Shown here piece after piece: positions 35,331 to 48,411 of a stretch of DNA of 64,000 nucleotides (positions within the stretch are counted from its first letter, which is position 1; each line of letters opens with the position of its first letter). Under the pieces are notes generated by a model. That model was not told the origin of the DNA and made no database searches. It was given only the letters and a program-made list of their open reading frames with translations. This stretch comes from Chelydra serpentina (taxonomy: Eukaryota; Chordata; Testudines; Chelydridae). The position numbers were made by a program, and so were the translations under genes. The DNA lies in contig JBAIAC010000040.1 of the NCBI GenBank assembly GCA_037349315.1, positions 15,766,001 through 15,830,000 of the forward strand, in the 5' to 3' direction.

Positions 35331-36139
35331 TTCATGTATAGTATCAGTGAGCCAAATTCTCCTCTCACACTGGAGCAATCCCACTGAGGTAGATGGGGTT
35401 GTATCAGTGTAATCCAGAGGAAAACTTTGCCCAATACCTCTGAGAAAAATCTATAGGAAAAAAAAGCTGAGACCACTGTCATCGTGTTCTTTATGTCTCA
35501 CTTTCTTCAAATCAAGACATGGTGAAAATTCAGTCCTTGATTAGCTCCAACTAAAATGAACAGCCCTAGTTCCGAGTAACTGACAAATCAGCTAATTGCA
35601 AAACATGCAGTAGCCCAGCCGAGATTTTTGATCATTCATTTGTCTTTCCCCTCTGGAAATATTCACACCTATAACAAACCTGATGAATCGAGACTTTGGA
35701 ACGTTAGATATTTACAGGAGCAGCAGGAACTGCTTTCAGGTTTTTAGCTAAACATCTCAGAACACAATGCCAATAAGCTATATGGGCAAGTGTGCTGCTA
35801 TGAAAACACAAGGTGCAATGAAACAAGTGAAGCATAAACCTGGAGAGACATCGTGTTTTCAGACACCTGCTGAATGCTAGAGAATGGTTCACACAGAGCC
35901 AGTTTGCACTGCCTTGGTCCCCTTCCTTGAACTGTTTTTCTGTACACAATGACCTACACAAACCCAGATGGGTTAATCGAAGTGAGTTCTGATCCCAACA
36001 GTATTACATTCCATATATATCCCCTGTTCTGTTTTCCATTTAAAGGGATGAGACTGAGATTCAGATTTCAATCTTCTTTGTTACAGTGGTGTATTATGAT
36101 TATTCATTATTAATATTACCATGACCCTAGGAACTCCAG

Positions 36140-36195
36140 CCATAGACCCAGATCCATTGTGCTAGGCGCTGTACAAACACAGAACAAAGAGACAT
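36140..36195 (+). repeat. Ancient 'gcgctgtacaaacac' repeat
   Basis: The segment gtgctaggcgctgtacaaac followed by acagaacaaagagacatccctgcccc is a common old amniote repeat end, also at about 4000 and 58460. Confidence 0.55.
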
Positions 36196-36604
36196 CCCTG
36201 CCCCAAAATCAGGAGTAACTCCACTGCGATCAGTGGAGTCAGCTACAAATCCTGATCCCATTTAATTTAATGGAAAAGTCCTATTAGCTTAATTTAAACC
36301 AGGATTTAGTTTTTACTCCAGACTTGTGGTAGTGTGAGTGAGATCAGATTCTGATCCAGAGTTTTTAAAACAAGTTGGATACCGGGGATTTAGTCAGAAA
36401 AGAGCTACAATAAACCATCCTCACTTGCACTCATTTCCTGACCAATTTCCAACTGGCATTTGACTTACACCACTGTTTACATCCTCCCTGAAAATGACCC
36501 AAAGACCTCCACGGAGCTGCACCTGCTTGCACCAGGTCTGCATCTGCTTGTGTGTGTCTATGAGAGAGCATGCAATAAATGTAAGGCATAAAACAATCTG
36601 GATA

Positions 36605-36690
36605 TAGACTGAGGGCCTGATCCAAAGCCTATTGAAGTCAATGGAAAGACTGGCATTGATATCAATCAGGTTTTGATCAAGCCCAAGTTA
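36605..36690. repeat. Short palindromic MITE
   Basis: The left half (gggcctgatccaaagcc, attgaagtcaatgg) is mirrored by aggttttgatcaagccc. Similar pieces occur near 42475-42545, 51776-51856 and 58615-58680. Confidence 0.45.
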
Positions 36691-37650
36691 AGTCAAAATG
36701 TTTGTGACCATGTGATGACAGTGGTGGTTTCTCAGAAGACACAAATATGAGTTGACTATTTCCCCACCCAGATCAAGGGCGATGTGGTTTCTTTTCTGAT
36801 GCACAGCTGCAGCTGTAAACATACAGTCCGTTCGAAAGGGAGTTTAAATGTGCACTCTTCCATTGAGGGAGGCTCGCCAGGAAAGCGCTAGCACTTCAGT
36901 TAATACACGTGGGCCAGTTCCGACTTCTGCTTGATTGAATTGCCAGTAGTGTCACTCAGAGCTGATCCATGACAACCACCATAGACTTGTGGTGCCGACC
37001 TAATTAAGATGTAAGAGAAAAAGAGAGAGAGAATGGCAGATAATTGATACAGCTTTCCAAACAACAAAGGCATCAGGTTCACTCCTATTGCACAGAGATT
37101 TTTCACTTGCAGAAATCACACTTCTCCTGCAGCTGTACCTGCTTAGGTTATGATCCTATCAGTTTCTCAAAAACTAAACAGGGCCACGTGTGGGCTGGGA
37201 GACCAGGCTTTGGGTGGTGCAAACGCTGGTGATGAAGTAGGAGACCTTCTGTCCTCTGAATCAGTAGTGAATCAACGCTGCTGGCTGCACTGTTTCTGGA
37301 GATGCCAACTTTCTGATGAGGAAATGGCGGACATGACTACTTAGGATCATTAAAGGCCTGATGGCGCTTTTCCCAAAAGTAGAAGCGTTAACCCCTGTGT
37401 CTTTTTGGCCAAAAGTCCCATTTGGGTAATTACTTCCAGACTACTGAAAGTTCCAGCGGGATACAGCATCAGTCACGTCCCATTCTAAACTATTGCATAG
37501 TGTTGCTGTGCATTAGCAGCTGCTGCGTTCCATCCCAGAAGTGGCTACGTTTCAATTGTAAGTGGATACATAAATACATAGTGAGGACCAATGGACTTGT
37601 GTGGAGTTACACCAACTGAGGATCTGGCCCATAATGTAACAAATCTATGG

Positions 37651-37961
37651 CCACATAGCAGTGGTGTAGCTAGGTATAGAGCACAGTGGGGCAGAGCTTA
37701 AAAAAGGCACTGGGAGCAAAAAGTGTTAGGAGCAAAAAAAAAGGCGGCGGGAGCAAAAAAAAATGCTCCGCTCTGGCTGCAGCATAGGAGCAAAAAGAGT
37801 TGGGAGCAAAAAAAGGCGCCGGGAGCAAAAACAATTGCTCCACTTTGGCTGGCTGCAGTGTAGGAGCAAAAGGCGTCGGAGCACAAAAAAGGCGCTGCTT
37901 CTGCTCAGTGGGGGAGCGTCCGCTCCCCCTGCTCCCCCCCGGCTACGCTACTGCCACATAG
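37651..37961. mobile_element. hAT MITE (cagtggtgtagct family), 295 bp
   Basis: Termini CAGTGGTGTAGCTAGG (37659) and CAGTAGCGTAGCCGGG (reverse complement of the end at 37953) are flanked by the exact 8-bp duplication ccacatag (37651-37658 and 37954-37961). The interior is an irregular array of gggagcaaaaa units, so the low-complexity body was probably built by slippage. Confidence 0.87.
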
Positions 37962-39939
37962 GACTTCATGGTTGTCATTATGACACACCCCAAGGCCCCT
38001 GAGAACTCCACAAAGCTCAGTGGTATCTCAGCTTCTCTTCCACAAAAGCACCCTTGAGTTAAAGGAGAATCTCCTTAGCTGTGAGCCATATAGGGCCTAA
38101 GATGCAGATTAGCAGTTCTGCTTGTGCCCAGCAGGCTGCAGCAGTATACCTACACACTAGCTAGTTAATTCTATACTAAAGTGCTTTGAAGTTCTGTTGG
38201 ATGAAAGGGGGTTATGTCAATGTGAGTCTTTGCTCTTCTTCTGCAGTCAGCTAGGAAATAATAGCCTTCTCATCCGGAAAGTCATGATTTAGTTTAAATT
38301 TCCGTTCAGTACAAGCATCAGGTAATTTCTTCCAACTTCTGTATGTGCCATATGGCGTTGCATACAAGTGACAAATATTGTTCAGGGCTAAATCATTCCA
38401 AACAAGTCAAACGCCATACCGCCTTGTGTGCTTTTGGGCATGTCACCATGCGTATTGCTCCTCTGCCTTGTTTAATCTGTTATAATGGCACATACTTCAG
38501 AGTTTGTTTCAAAGGAACAGACCACAGCCATGGGATAATTGTCACCTGCTACATCCAAAGCGCTAAGGCAATGGCTGTTTGTTTTCAGATACGGAGACAG
38601 TGATCCCATGCCAGCGATCCGCCCCCTGGATGTCATTTCTGTAATGCAAAATGACAGGTGTGCATTTAATAATTTTAACCGATAGAGAAATAAACCAGGA
38701 GAGAGTCAATTACAAGGCTAGTGGCATGCACACCTTCGGTGTGTGTGGTGAGGCACAGGGCTTTCAGCCTCCTGCCTACAGCCATTCAAAAATGGCCCCA
38801 TGTTCAGCCTTCCTTTGCAACTGTGGATTTGCCTGCCAGCTGCTGCCCCTGGAGCAGGAAGAACAGCAGGGAGCTCACCTGCTAATGCTAACACTAATGC
38901 TGGCCCAGTAAGCATCAACTTAGTTGAGGAATCCCTGTGTGCTGTGAGTCCTCTGCCTCCCTCCTCAGGCAGATTTCAAGCCCCAGTGAGCACCCACAGA
39001 TGGGTTACCTTGAAGATGAGGTGTGTGGGAAGAACCAACGTCACAGAGGGGGTGCTCCCCCTTCTGTGCCCCTGGCCTTGCACAGAAAGATCACACAAAG
39101 ATGGAGGAGACAATTCAACCCTAAATCTAGGATAGTAAACCATTCCCAGTTCAATTTTTACTCTAGTAAGTGGATTCAAAGTGTCTGGAAGTCCCCAAAC
39201 TGCTGCTGAAAGGGCCTTGTAGGAGGGTTGTTGTCATGGCCACAAGAACAAAGGGTTGTTATTCCTTTTTGCTGAGATTTTCAAAGCTACCTAGGGGATT
39301 TAGATGCACAGCTTCCATCACTGGGAACTGTGTCAAAATCCCCAGGGCACTTAAAAAATCTCAACCTCAGCCTTTATGAATTAATGAAATTCTGGCAGAC
39401 CCTTCACTTCTCTGAGGTGGCTGTAATCCTCATCCCACTCCAGGGCACTTTTTGTCTTCATTCTCCAACCCAGTCCTCTCGGTGGTTTGCCTCCCCATCC
39501 AGTCAGCACTAACTGTTGCCTTTTTTAGTTTGGTCTCTTTGTGCAGCCCTGTGGCTGGCAGCTTTCCTGAAGACCAGATAAATTAAATCCAGAGCCCCCC
39601 TAGGTTGTGTGTGTTATTTTTGTAAACCATCTGATTAGCTAGGCCTGATCCTCCTTTTGTGAATCTAGTCCAAGTTGCTGAAAGAAATGTTTTCTGACAG
39701 GATGAAAATTTGCATTCAAGTTGCTAGGCAACTGCGACAGTTCTGCTGCCTATTGAACTTGTCTACGTGGCCAATAGAAAGTAGGGTGAAGGCATCTACC
39801 TTCCATACCACCCTGCCAGTGATCCAAAACCTGATCTGTATGTTTTGTACAGGAGTCCCTATACTAAAGGTAAAATAGAAGATTAATGATATTTAATACA
39901 TTTAATTGATGAGGGAAAGGATGGTCTTGTGGTTTCTTC
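37962..39939. other. Intergenic, repeats only
   Basis: About 39272-39365 is another 'gattttcaaa' palindromic repeat (tgctgagattttcaaagc ... ttaaaaaatctcaacctcagc). No gene evidence. Confidence 0.35.
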
Positions 39940-40130
39940 ACTGCCCTGGGACTCTGGAGATTGGGCCTCTGTTGATGACTCTGCCACAGACTTCCTGTGT
40001 GACCTTGGTCAAGTCACTTAACTGATTTACCCATGGGCATGAAGCCAATCAGTGGCAAAAACAGGATTAGAATTCAGGACTTTGTTTCCCAGCCCTGTGT
40101 TATTCCTTCAGCTCATGCAGCCTCCCTTTG
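39940..40130. repeat. Chimeric MIR-like segment
   Basis: A plus-strand MIR front (cacagacttcctgtgtgacc, then ttggtcaagtcacttaac) is followed directly by a segment that reads as MIR on the minus strand (cagtggcaaaaacaggatta, then gaattcaggac). Two head-to-head copies or an inversion would explain it. Confidence 0.45.
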
Positions 40131-41699
40131 AGCTAGCCACCAGAAACATGCATACTAACATGTCAAACAAAACAAAATAATCCTGATTACAATCCCACTT
40201 TCCCTGGAGTTATACTTGTGTCTCTATGGAGTGATTTCTGATTTACACTGATATAAAGTAGATCCGAATTGGGTTCAAGCTGTCCAGAGAAATATGCATC
40301 TCAAACCCTTGGAATTTTTTAAAGCTTTTATTTAAAGAAATTATTGAGTAACACCAGACAATTGCCAACAAACAGCAACTTCACTCTTTAAATTCTTGCA
40401 GCTGAAAGGAGAAGGCAAAAACTAAAGGATTATGGGAGAAGAGGTGACCAATAATCATGATCTTGCAAAAGCTCAGTGGCTGAGCAAGTGGTGACAAACA
40501 GCAAATCCAGCCAGCAAGCGTAAACAGCAAATTGTTCAGAACATTCTGGTCCATCTGTTCCTTTTATTGGGGAGGAATAACATGTTAAAAGGAGGTTGGG
40601 AAAACTTCTGTTCTTTGGAATGAAAAACTGAAATGTCTGTTCAGAAAAATGGAAGCGGAAGTAAAATTCCAAAGTGAAGATGGTCCAATTATTTGATGAC
40701 TCAAAAAAATGTGTGAGTTGTTCACTTTAATAAAATCACTTATCTCTAGGTTCCCTGATGGCTTTGTGGTGTTCTTTGCTCTTTACACAATAAATGTAAT
40801 ATGAAGGAACCACACAGGCACAGTGGGGTCCAAATGATTGTGTGTATTAACTGTATACAACATGCATGGCCTAGCCACATATTGTTTCCTCTTTGGAGCA
40901 AGTGGTTAGCTGGGGCTTTACAGGGTTGTTTCTGTTAGGAGGAGAAATTGAGGCCATGAGTCATGGGAATTCTCGATGCAATCTTGTTTATTTAAAAAAA
41001 TGTGTACCCAAAGTCCTGTTTCCCTGAACACAGTAGAAACAAACGGGCAGTTTCCTTGCTCAGAAATCCCCAAGTCTGCCATTCTAGCAAGCTCGGTGCT
41101 CAGGGAGCTCTGGCTCTTTGCTTCTACGCAGGGTCATGCTTACCACTCCTGCTCTGGCTTTCTGCTGCAACATACACAAGCTGCGACCAATCTCTTAGCC
41201 CCTGCATTTTCACCTGAGAAAAGCACTGTTCCTCTTACCCGGGTTAGCTCTGCTCAGGCCTGGCCATGCAGTTTAGTGCCTCATGGGGAAGTCTCCATTG
41301 TCTGTGGTTGTTTCGCTGCTAGTAAGCCTGAAGGAGAGTGCTTGGCAAGGTAGGCACCAACAAGTCTTGGCCACTATATTTGTATTGCTTTCAATGTTGT
41401 AAGTGAGAACACTTCAGTAAACACAGACTGGGCCTGGCTCTGATCGCACAGCCATATGAAACAGGAGAAACTCCATTTACCTCAACGGAACCACACATGC
41501 AAAAGTTAAACCAATGTGGGGTTAGAATTTGGCTCATGGTGTTCAGATAACTTTTTGGGGGATGGGGGGCTTAAACACCATTGGTCAAATTCAGTGTTGG
41601 CAGAAATGGGCACAACTCCATTGACTTCAATGGAGTTAAGCCTACTTACGCCAGCAATGAGTTTGGCCCTCTGACCGTTAAAGATTTTTGTGAGGAAAC

Positions 41700-42800
41700 A
41701 AGAGCGTAGGAGTTGCCATCCCAGGTCAGGCCACGGTCAATCTAACTGTAATCTTTCCTTCAGTAGTGGCCAATAGCTGATGCTTCAAAGGAAAGTGAAG
41801 TATTCCCCATCTCCATCTGCCCATCTAATGCATGGAGCCAACTGTGTATTGTGGGTAGAGGGAGAGATTTTCCTTTCTGACACCCATAGCAATTAGTTTA
41901 CTTCTCTGATACAAGACAACATCCCACTGGTGTTCTTGCTGCTATACATTGGATAGGACCATCATTTACATTCTCTGCCAATAGATGTAAACACGTTCCT
42001 TTGCTGTATTAGTTAATTCAATTCCATTATGAAAAGTGCTATGTAAGATATTAATTATTAATTATTATTATTAAACCTGTATTTATATTTAACATTTCTA
42101 GCCAAGTGCTGTCACTTTACACTCAGACACATTGCACTTCATATTCTACCTCTGGGCTGGTTTGCCTAATCTGCCAATTTTATCCTGTAAAACAGCTACA
42201 TCCCTCTGAGACTTAACCCCTCTTTCTCTTTCGGTATCATCAATCCACTGATGGTGTTATCTTCTTACAGCTTTGTCAAAATCATGAAGAAAAACATTTT
42301 AAAACACTGATCCCAATATACAACCTTGCAGGACCCCATGACTCCTCAGCTTCCACAAAAAGTTCCTGCCTTTAATTCCAGTTGTCTGCTCTCTATCTGT
42401 TTCTCTGTATGTCTAAATACGTATGTGGCCTCTATCATTGCCATGTGTGAATGCCTACTGCTGTCTAACCAGGGTCCTGATCCTAAGCCCATTGAAGTCA
42501 ATGGGCATCTTTTTATTGACTTCAAATGGCTCTGCATCCAGCCCCATATCTGTATCTGTCTTAAAAATGAATTACCTAATCCATATTTACAGTGTTCACA
42601 CAGTAATTCAACATATTAAATCTTACACTTGGTTTAACTTTCTGAACACCCAGGCATATTAAATCTGAATGTTTCCCTTTTTCTAGACCAACAGCTATTT
42701 CCTAGAAAGGGAATCAAGTTTGCCTGACATGATTTACCTTTCACAAATCCCTACTGACTCACACCAGTTCAATTCAACATCATCAGCCGAATATCTGTCC
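41700..42800 (-). mobile_element. Degenerate CR1 LINE
   Basis: Minus-strand CR1 landmarks: ggtcaggccacggtcaatcta, cagtagtggccaatagctgatg, ggagccaactgtgtattgtg, atacaaccttgcaggacccc and tgcctgacatgatttacctttcac. A SINE-like tail (aaaagtgctatgtaagatatt plus an attatta run, about 42028-42075) interrupts it. A 40-bp 'attgaagtcaatggg' palindromic MITE at about 42475-42545 is inserted too. No coding capacity remains. Confidence 0.6.
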
Positions 42801-44886
42801 CAGCCTACGTAGCATGTAAGTTAGCAGAATGGGAGAAAACTAACCTTACCATCAGGTTCACACTGCCCGACGGAGCTCTGAAGACTATAGGACGAGTCCC
42901 TAAATGTTCCTTTTAAAAATACCACATAAAATCATCAGACCCCCCAAAGGAGTCTGTCCCCTGCATGAAATTCCATCTTGTTGGTTATTAATAATTCAGA
43001 GGAAACCTGTTTCTAGGGAATTTACAATTAGAAATTCAGAGGCAGATAAGTGGAGATTTCAAGTGAAAAGGAATTATTGCTGCACAACAAGGAGAGATCC
43101 AGAAAAGCTTCTTAGTAAAAATTACTCCTAAAATGTGAAACGTAACCTCCTTGGCAGAGAAGTATCTATCCGCTTCTGATATCTAAAGCATAGTGTCGGC
43201 TGCTGTTATAGACTGTCTAGGAAAACCTCCAGAGAGGAGGAAGTTACGCATTGTTTTTCTGTTTGGGTAGTACTGCTGCTAGAGTCATGCTTGTTACTTT
43301 TTATCCTGTACGTTTTTGGGGGTAAGGCCTGCCTCCCTTTATGTACTGACTGGGGTGTCCAGGTCTTATTGGCATACAAATAATAACTAATGAAAAGAGT
43401 AATAGTTGCTTGCACCATTTGGCTACTTAGCATCTTTTATTAACCAAGGAAGGACAGAGAGAAGAATTGCACTGGAATTTCATGCAGTGGGTTTTTCAAC
43501 ATTTGTGGATTTTGTGTGGTATTTTTATAAAGCAACATTTTGGCTTTTACACAGCACCCACAAGGGGCAAAATTCAGCCCACTGTAAAAGCATGCTAATC
43601 CATGCTATGTCTTTGGAGTAGCACCCACTTCCATCGGGGCTAAGATTGTCCGATGGAGACCAGCGCACAAGCCAGAGAACTAATTAAGCTATTGACTGTA
43701 GGCCCAAAATATCAATCTACATGTACTGCATCTCTGGCATGAGCACAGGAGCAGACTTCTCAGGCTACCTCAGTACCTGATGAATATTTAGGTTTTGCCT
43801 TTTGACTCTTAGCTGGGAATATTCCTCCCACCATAGTTGTATGCCTGGTTGTCGGTCTTTTCATGCATCTCCTGGTGATGCTGAGGGAGCTGATCTGAGT
43901 TTGAATATGATTTAACCCAGGCAAAAAAGAAACTTCTGACAGTTCCATATATAGCCCTCTGACTCACAGATTTCATGTGTCAAAGACTGAAGATTGGTTA
44001 AGTAGAATTAAGTTTTGGATTTGTTATAAATAGGGATTAAGTAACATGAATTTATTCCATTTGCATTTAAAACATGGGCTGATTCTCTTCTCACTTGGGC
44101 TAATGTAAATCGGAAGCAATCTCCTTTGAAGCAAGTGCAGTTACGCCAGTGTACATGAGACCAGAATCAGGCCCATATCACTGGTGGTCACAGCCCTCTG
44201 TAGACACCATCTAGATAGGCTAAACTGTGCTCTCAGGTAAACTGGTGTAATGCTGAGTAATTTTGTTGAAGTCCGTGAGTTGCTCTCTGGATTTACACCA
44301 GAGTTATTGAGTTCAGAATCTGGTCCCCAAAGTAGCAAAAGTAATTGTAATTAGTCCAAATAGCTGCAATTGAAATAATTCCTCCATGTCGCTCAGCTTT
44401 ATGCGTATCAACTAAATCAGGGCACATAGCTTTAAAGAGGATTAAAACCAGCACTTGAGAGGGCTAGATAACATGGAAATTCTATACAGATTCATTCCTT
44501 TTCTGGATGCAGTAGTAAATAGAGGCCTCTGGATTCAGATGTTACTGTTGATCTTTTCCCACTCTGATTACCATTTTGCTGAGCAGCAGCATAAGAGTCC
44601 GTTCAGACAATAAAGTCACATTCATCCAAGAAAAGCCTGACAGTTGTTCATTGTTTGGGCAAAAAACATATGTCCCTTTTGGGAAAGTAAATGCTTCTGT
44701 TGTAGAGTGACACACACAGACTCTACCAAATCAATTCCCTTCTCAACAATTTAATGTACTGCCTTGGTGATGGCTAAACAATTGAGAATAGGTCCATGGA
44801 ATATGGATGCAAGGAACAATAAGACCAGAATTTTTAAGCTAAAGTGTACTCTGCATAGCAGGACCAGTCCAAGGAAAACCAGGGGA
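42801..44886. other. Intergenic, minor repeats
   Basis: Degenerate small palindromic repeats around 43565-43660 and 44090-44330 (gattctcttctcacttgggc, agaccagaatcaggccc). No exon or domain recognised. Confidence 0.35.
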
Positions 44887-45143
44887 AACCTGGTCCACAC
44901 TGGGGGGTGGGGAGGGGGGGATTGAACTAAGATACGCAACTTCAGCTACGTGAATAACGTAGTCCACACGCAGCAGGCAGGCTCCCCCGTTGACTCCGCT
45001 TACTCCTCGCACGGAGCTGGAGTTCCGGTGTCAACGGGGAGCGCTTCTGGGATCTATTTATCGCGTCTAGACGAGACGCGATAAATCGATCCCAGAAGAT
45101 CGATCGCTACCCGCCGAATTGGGCGGGTAGTGTAGACGTAAGA
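44887..45143 (-). mobile_element. Harbinger-like palindromic MITE, copy 2
   Basis: Opposite orientation to 5766-6058. It shares ggtccacac and gtgtagacgtaag ends, the internal phrase gaactaagatacgcaacttc, and the 41-bp central palindrome (45051-45091; 18-bp arms, 5-bp spacer, one mismatch). The TAA duplication has decayed here. Confidence 0.6.
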
Positions 45144-45869
45144 ACATTTGATTGAGTCTTCCAACTATAACTTTTATGAGACGTTAGGCCCAAACACTGC
45201 AGTAGCACCAGCGGCAGGTACTGCTCCTACTTCCATGGCTGGGAAGAATGGATGAAGTTGCCTGTTAAACAGGGGGAAGGGGACCAGCAACGTGCCCCAG
45301 TCAGGATTGTCTAAGAAGGAGAGAGCCCAATTCCACAGAGCTCTGTCAGTAGGAAGCAGCTCAGACTCTGCACCACACAGCACGGAAACCAAGACCAGCA
45401 AATCTCCCATTAGCCTTGGTGGCAAGCCAGGATCAAATGTGACTGCAGATTTGGCTGCTTTGTTGAGATCATCCCTCCCTGAGGCTCATTATTTTCTGCT
45501 GGTGTTTATCTGTTGCCACATTGCATTTTCCTCAGAAAAAGTTGTTTTCAATTAAATAAACTATTGGCGTGTATCTGGCTTTGCATTAGCTTGAAACTTG
45601 ATCATTGGGTCTTTAGATCATTAAGGTCTTTAGAGTAACTGGGCAAACCAGGCCTAAGAGTAATTAATTTGTTGTGGGTTTTTTCCTTCACTTTCTCTAA
45701 CAGTGCTAACCTTGGCCGTATGAAATGGAGTGTAAATGCCCTTGTCTTGCCAGCAGTGAACTTGTATTTCCATTTATTCCAGAGCTAAGTAAGCAACACA
45801 AATAGGGACTTCATCGGGACTGGAGTACTGTTCAGGTATTTGCAACCTCTCACTGTAGGCCAGTTCGGT

Positions 45870-46195
45870 TATTTAATTATGGTACTTTGCCTTTGTATAG
45901 CACCTCTCACACAAGGAGGTCAAAACATTTCACAAACATTAATGAACTGCTCCTCTCAAAACCCCTGCGGGATAGGTCAGTGTCACTAGGGGGTTGGGTG
46001 GGCTTGAGCTCATGTGGCCAACATGAATATCCTCCAGATCTGCAACGTCAGCACAGCTGTTTTAGCATGCTAGCGCAAGTCTATCAATCCGGGCTGGGAG
46101 GCTTGCTGCCAATGCCAGTGGACCTACCCGGAGTGACCTACCCGAGAACACAGCAAGTTAATGGCCAAACTGGGAAAAGAACCCAGAAACTTGCT
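45870..46195 (+). repeat. Ancient dispersed repeat
   Basis: The order 'actttgcctttgtatagcacctc', 'caaggaggtcaaaacatttcacaaac', 'ctgcgggataggtcagtg' is that of an old amniote repeat whose fragments recur at about 28785 and 62680. Family unassigned. Confidence 0.45.
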
Positions 46196-46409
46196 TGATT
46201 CCCTGGCCTCTTTTGCTAGCGACCACTAGAACAGGGTCCTTCACTTCTTACTTTCTAAGGCTACAGTGAGCAGTAACAGTTTGACATTGTTATTTGCGCT
46301 ACTATTTGGGGGATGGATTCTCCACAAAGACTGAAACGACATTTTCAAATGCAAAATGTGAAATGACATCGGCTATAGACCAAATGAATGGGCATAAAGT
46401 CTGTTTGCA

Positions 46410-46600
46410 GCGCTGTAGCCATGTTGGTTCCAGGGTATTAGAGAGACAAGGTGGGTGAGGTCATATATGTTATTGGACTAGCTTCTGTTGGTGAGAGAAG
46501 AACTCTGTGTAAGCTAGAAGACTAGTCTCTTTCACCAACAGAAGTTAGTCCAATAAAAGATATGACCTCGCCCACTCTGTGCAAAAAGGTACCATTGTTA
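46410..46600. repeat. Inverted pair of a dispersed repeat
   Basis: About 46451-46498 and 46526-46575 are inverted copies (near-identical 48-50-bp arms, core gcttctgttggtgagaga versus tctctttcaccaacagaag) separated by a 27-nt loop. One arm matches the fragment at 30397-30478. Confidence 0.7.
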
Positions 46601-46969
46601 ATAAGGGAAGCGACCTCAAGCAGATGTTATGTCAGGGATATCATCATAGACACCCTTAGTGGTGAATATCTGAAGGGGAAAACATGCATCAGCTACCTCT
46701 GGGCTCTGTAATCAAGTCATCATTATCCCAGTGCATCCATCCATCCATATATCTACCTATACAGTGTGTAAATCAGATGGATTATATAACTGGAGCTGGC
46801 TTCTGAACGCAGAAATAAAATCCGAATGTCCAGCTGTATCAGTTTGATCTAAATGGAATGTTGAGACTAAAAACATCTAATAATCATCCTTCCACCCAAA
46901 CCTAACAGAGGAAGGATGCCGGCAAATTAATCAACCTCTTCCAGCACAGTGTGGAACTAGGGAGTCTTG

Positions 46970-47860
46970 ATTTATAACCCTCCTGCGAAACGAGAAGAGC
47001 CTTTGCCGTTAGACATGAGGACAAAACCCCACTCGTGCGCCAAAGCCCTTCGGGATCACAGCCTGGGCGCTTCCAGGAATCTGCCCTTCAGCCTGGGCGG
47101 TGGAAAGCGGACAAGAGACGAGGCTCGGGACTGCCGGGCTGGGAGCGAACCGCCCAGCGTGGAGGGTCGATGCAGCGTCCAGCAGAGCCCCGGGGGGGCT
47201 CCAGGAAATCCTGTCTGCCCACGGGGCACTTTGCAGCGAGCTGTGCCCTGGGGAGCAGGGGTCCGATCCGCGCTGCGAGCGGCCGGGGGGCAAGTGGGGC
47301 AGCGGGAAAACAGAGAGAGGAGGAGGGGAAGGGGCGGGGGGGGGAGGGGAACGAAAGAATAAAAGGGGGGAGGGGAGCTGGGCGGGAGCCTGCAGCCACC
47401 CGAGAGCGTCCTCGCCCCTCCCTGGGGGTGCGAGTGTCCGGGGCAGCCAATGGCAGGCGGCCGCCTCACAAAGGGGCCAGGTTCGCGCAGGGAACCCCCG
47501 GCCCCGGCGCGTTCTGTTACGGGCTGCGGAGCGCAGGAGAGCAGCGCCCCGGCCCGGCTCCCGCAGCCCGCACTCCGCGTAGGCGCCCGGTGCCCAGCGG
47601 GGGGAGTGGGCGCAGCGGGGCGGCCCCTGCAGGACCGGGCGGGGGGAGAGGGGGGATGCACGGGGCGCTGGGGCCTTTTTCATTCCTTCCCCTCCCCCGG
47701 CTAGTCCGAAAGCGGGAGCTAATGTTCCCCCGTGGAGTACACCCTTAAGTGTCCTCTATTAAAGACAGCGCTCCTGGGGGAGGAAACCTTTGCCCCCCCC
47801 GAACCCTCCTCCCCCCTGAACCCGCTCTGAAGCCCTGGGGTTGTATAACGGGAACAGGGC
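46970..47860. promoter_or_regulatory. Orphan CpG island
   Basis: CpG-dense sequence with G-rich tracts, a GC box (ggggcggggg, about 47331), a CCAAT box (47447-47451) and a TATA-like ataaaagg (about 47358-47366). No recognised exon: open frames up to 237 codons run in overlapping phases on both strands, as expected from GC content. It lies 2.3-3.1 kb upstream of the first CCDC63 coding exon, so it could drive a 5' non-coding exon of CCDC63 or a separate non-coding transcript. Both are inference. Confidence 0.6.
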
Positions 47861-47884
47861 ATCTCAGTGGCCTCCCCAGGAATT

Positions 47885-47990
47885 GAAACTGGGGGGGGGA
47901 GGGTGTCACTAAATTGGCATGTAACTAGTTCACAAAACTGGGAGGGGGGGTTGGGGAAATTCGGGGGGGGGTGTAGGGAAATCACTGCGG
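47885..47990 (-). repeat. Dispersed 85-bp repeat, copy B
   Basis: The reverse complement of this segment matches 18729-18812 (phrases gtgatttccctacac, gttttgtgaactagttacatg, ccaatttagtgac), with expanded G/C runs. Confidence 0.6.
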
Positions 47991-48411
47991 CATCTGATGA
48001 GCAAAGCGTTCGGCTCTGAGCCAAAGGCTAAGCCAGGAAAGTCAGTAGAAAGACTCCCCTTGTCTCCTGGGGGCTTTGGGTCTGGCCCCTCATTGGGGAG
48101 TTTATTGATAAACCAAGCTTGAAGGGGTAGTTTTGTGAGCCCTTTCTGCAAAGACTGGCCGAGATTTGTGACAAGTTTCCTCTGCTAGTGGGGGGCGAGG
48201 TTGGCGGTGTGAGTGTGGGCCTGTATCCCACAGATGATCAGTGTGTAAATACTGAAATGACTTTAATCCACCCCTGGTCAAAGAGTCCTACCTTGCTTGA
48301 GGTTTAAACCAAGTTATTGGACAAATAGTTTCTAATGATGTCAGTTTTCTTTAGCAGGTGCACCCTTGTTTTAAATGTAAAACCCACCAATAAAGTTACA
48401 GGCTAAGTGTA

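Noticed and set aside
37690..37900. Repeated ggagcaaaaa units resembling a CRISPR-like array
   Set aside because: Irregular spacing, low-complexity units, and enclosed by hAT termini with an 8-bp TSD.
47009..47748. Overlapping open frames up to 237 codons on both strands
   Set aside because: GC-rich CpG island lowers stop frequency in all phases; low-complexity Gly/Arg/Pro composition, no domain.
47993..48020. Hammerhead-ribozyme-like CTGATGAG (also near 37315 and 58661)
   Set aside because: The required GAAA and flanking stems are missing at all three sites.
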